A DNA stretch of 64,000 nt from Brevundimonas sp. LM2. GTDB taxonomy: Bacteria > Pseudomonadota > Alphaproteobacteria > Caulobacterales > Caulobacteraceae. A program made the position numbers and the translations under genes. Shown in pieces: positions 62,590 through 64,000 of this stretch (its first letter is position 1; each line of letters opens with the position of its first letter). The notes beneath the pieces were generated by a model, which was not told the origin of the DNA, made no database searches, and saw only the letters and a program-made list of their open reading frames with translations. The stretch spans positions 310,001-374,000 of the forward strand of contig NZ_CP019508.1 of assembly GCF_002002865.1 (NCBI RefSeq). The letters run 5' to 3'.

Positions 62590-63311
62590 CCATGCTTTCG
62601 GACGGGCTGGATCTGGAGGCGGCCGCCGCGCGGCTGGCGGCGACGGGGCGCCTGCGGTTGCCGGGCCTGCTGCAGGAGGGGGTCGGGGCGCTGTATGAGG
62701 CCGTCACCGACCCGGCCATGCTGTGGATGCGGGCGATCCACAATCCCTGGAACACCGAGGTGCCGGTGGCCGTGTTCGAGGCCGAGCCCCTGCTGGAACA
62801 GGCCCGTCTGATCGCCCTCTGCCACGAGGAGGCGACCGAAGGGTTCCAGTTCCTCTTCGACCGGCTGAAGCTGGGCCAGGCCCGGGCCATGGGGCTGACG
62901 ATCCCGCAGGCGCTGTACGACCTGCACGCCTGGTTCAATTCGGAGGGGTTCCTGGCCTTCGCCCGGGCCCTGACCGGGGACGACCGGATCGCCTATGTCG
63001 ACGCCCAGGCGACGCGCTACCTGCCCGGCCATTTCCTGAACCGGCACACCGACGAGCATGTCGATGCCGGGCGGCTGTATGCCTATGTGCTGAACCTGTC
63101 GCCGGACTGGCGGGCGGAGTGGGGCGGGCTGCTGATGTTCCTGCACGGCGAGGCGGTCGTCGAGACCTTCGTGCCCGGGATCGGGACCCTGAACCTGTTC
63201 AAGGTGCCGCAGAGCCATGCGGTGTCGATGGTGGCGCCCTTCGCCGGGATGCCGCGCTATGCGATCACCGGCTGGTGGCGCACGACCCCGCCGCCGGGAG
63301 GCCAGGGGTGA
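62586..63311 (+). CDS. 2OG-Fe(II) oxygenase family protein (first of a tandem pair)
   Basis: 241 aa (or 239 from the ATG at 62592). The iron triad is in RYLPGHFLNRHTDEHVD (HxD) and KVPQSHAVSMVAPF (distal His); YAITGWWR carries the 2-oxoglutarate arginine. The WGGLLMFL strand is typical of prolyl-hydroxylase-like members. It starts at the quinone oxidoreductase stop, so the three genes form an operon. The hydroxylated target is unknown. Confidence 0.9.
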   Translation: MTMLSDGLDLEAAAARLAATGRLRLPGLLQEGVGALYEAVTDPAMLWMRAIHNPWNTEVPVAVFEAEPLLEQARLIALCHEEATEGFQFLFDRLKLGQARAMGLTIPQALYDLHAWFNSEGFLAFARALTGDDRIAYVDAQATRYLPGHFLNRHTDEHVDAGRLYAYVLNLSPDWRAEWGGLLMFLHGEAVVETFVPGIGTLNLFKVPQSHAVSMVAPFAGMPRYAITGWWRTTPPPGGQG

Positions 63312-64000
63312 GCTCCTTGCGCCTGTCGCCGGACCTGGATGTCGAGGCCCTGGCGAAGGCCTTCGTGGCCGGTGGGCAGCGGCTGCATGTGCCGGGCATT
63401 CTCGCGGCCGGGGACGCGGACGCCGTCGAGGCGGTGCTGGCGGCCGAGCGGCGCTGGAAGACCACGGTCGCGGCGGGCGGGACCTATCTGGAGCTGCCGC
63501 TGGACGGGCGGGTGGCGGAGGATCCGGCCAAACAGGCCTGGCTGGACGAGGCGGCGGTCGACGGGGCCAGTCCGCTGACCCAGTACATCTTCGACACGCG
63601 GCGGCTGACGGCGGAGCGGGGCGGGGCGGGCGACGCGGCCGACGCCGTGCTGGACTGGCTGAACAGCCCGGCCTTCATCGGCTTCGCGCGCGCCGTGACC
63701 GGCGACGACCGGATCGACCTGGCCGACGCCCAGGCCTCGCGCTATCGGCCGGGCCATGTCCTGACCAGCCACAACGACGTCTCGCCCGGCAAGAACCGGC
63801 TGTACGGCTATGTGCTGAACTTCAGCCGCGACTGGCGCGCCGACTGGGGCGGCAACCTAGTCTTCTACGGGGCCGACGGACATATCGAGCACGGCTGGGT
63901 GCCGGCGTTCAATGCGCTGAACCTGTTCGTGGTGCCGACGCGGCACGCGGTGACCCAGGTCGCCTCGTTCGCGACGCGGGACCGGCTGTCGATCGTGGGG
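63308..64000 (+). CDS. 2OG-Fe(II) oxygenase family protein (second of the pair, cut by the window edge)
   Basis: The GTG at 63308 overlaps the previous stop. 231 codons are visible with no stop. RYRPGHVLTSHNDVSPGKNRLYGYVLNFSRDWRADWGGNLVFYG and VVPTRHAVTQVASF carry the HxD...H triad, and the protein is plainly a paralogue of its neighbour. The 2-oxoglutarate arginine would follow just past the edge. The N-terminal third is less conserved between the two. Confidence 0.9.
   Translation, partial: MSSLRLSPDLDVEALAKAFVAGGQRLHVPGILAAGDADAVEAVLAAERRWKTTVAAGGTYLELPLDGRVAEDPAKQAWLDEAAVDGASPLTQYIFDTRRLTAERGGAGDAADAVLDWLNSPAFIGFARAVTGDDRIDLADAQASRYRPGHVLTSHNDVSPGKNRLYGYVLNFSRDWRADWGGNLVFYGADGHIEHGWVPAFNALNLFVVPTRHAVTQVASFATRDRLSIVG

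Overview
The window is about 64 kb of high-GC DNA with strong G/C third-position bias. It reads as the chromosome of an alphaproteobacterium, most likely Caulobacterales and close to Brevundimonas. This is inferred from the metK-trmB pair, the hemD-hemC // tsaD-gpsA block, the sdhCDAB order, a DUF1674 protein, and the general protein repertoire. Genus and species cannot be fixed from sequence reading alone. Nearly all of it is dense, ordinary chromosome with many 1-4 bp start/stop overlaps. There is no phage, insertion sequence, CRISPR array or rRNA. One tRNA gene is present (Thr, anticodon CGT).

Layout. 1-4 kb: a KaiC-like ATPase (cut by the left edge), trmB, a small exported protein and metK, all on the minus strand; metK has a 24-bp palindromic operator upstream. 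3.9-4.75 kb: a gene-free stretch with an AT-rich core. 4.75-10.3 kb: a LuxR-type regulator followed by a complete chaperone-usher fimbrial operon (pilin, chaperone, usher, tip subunit). 10.4-15 kb: tRNA-Thr, haem genes hemC/hemD, divergent tsaD-gpsA-Rieske. 15-20 kb: a MITE-like element, a phasin, a creatininase-family amidohydrolase and an EmrAB-type efflux operon with its own TetR regulator. 20-31.7 kb: amine oxidase, endonuclease III, a serine hydrolase, an ATP-grasp enzyme, a PfkB kinase, Smr protein, XRE/DUF2975 pair, a 38-aa membrane peptide, rdgB-hemW-rsmI-yraN and a SirB1 protein. 31.7-36.6 kb: PilZ protein, ferredoxin, a VapBC pair whose toxin is frameshifted, and the succinate dehydrogenase operon. 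36.8-49.4 kb: housekeeping genes (HIT, SIMPL, EcsC, mdh, YbjN, zapE, asd, rarD, a drug transporter, esterase, BaiN-type flavoprotein, Gre factor). 49.4-58.5 kb: DUF1223, two tandem prolyl oligopeptidases, a potassium channel with a C-terminal zinc ribbon, dapF, DUF1674 and argG. 58.5-59.85 kb: a lower-GC accessory patch with unrecognised genes and a ribbon-helix-helix regulator. 59.9-64 kb: an exported protein, an isoaspartyl peptidase, a quinone oxidoreductase and two tandem 2OG-Fe(II) oxygenases, the last cut by the right edge.

Cooperating sets are: TCA cycle and its support (sdhCDAB, mdh, the SDHAF4-like DUF1674 protein); tetrapyrrole genes (hemC, hemD, hemW); diaminopimelate/lysine (asd, dapF); fimbria assembly; and efflux with local repression.

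The most interesting non-genic signal is a 40-nt hairpin element found in four clear copies and two degenerate relatives. Its inner stem changes by paired, compensatory substitutions between copies. Two tandem copies have been translated into an N-terminal extension of TsaD. Two MITE-like long inverted-repeat elements, a LuxR-sized dyad before the pilin gene, and a perfect palindrome carrying two GANTC sites over the start of an RHH gene are the other leads.
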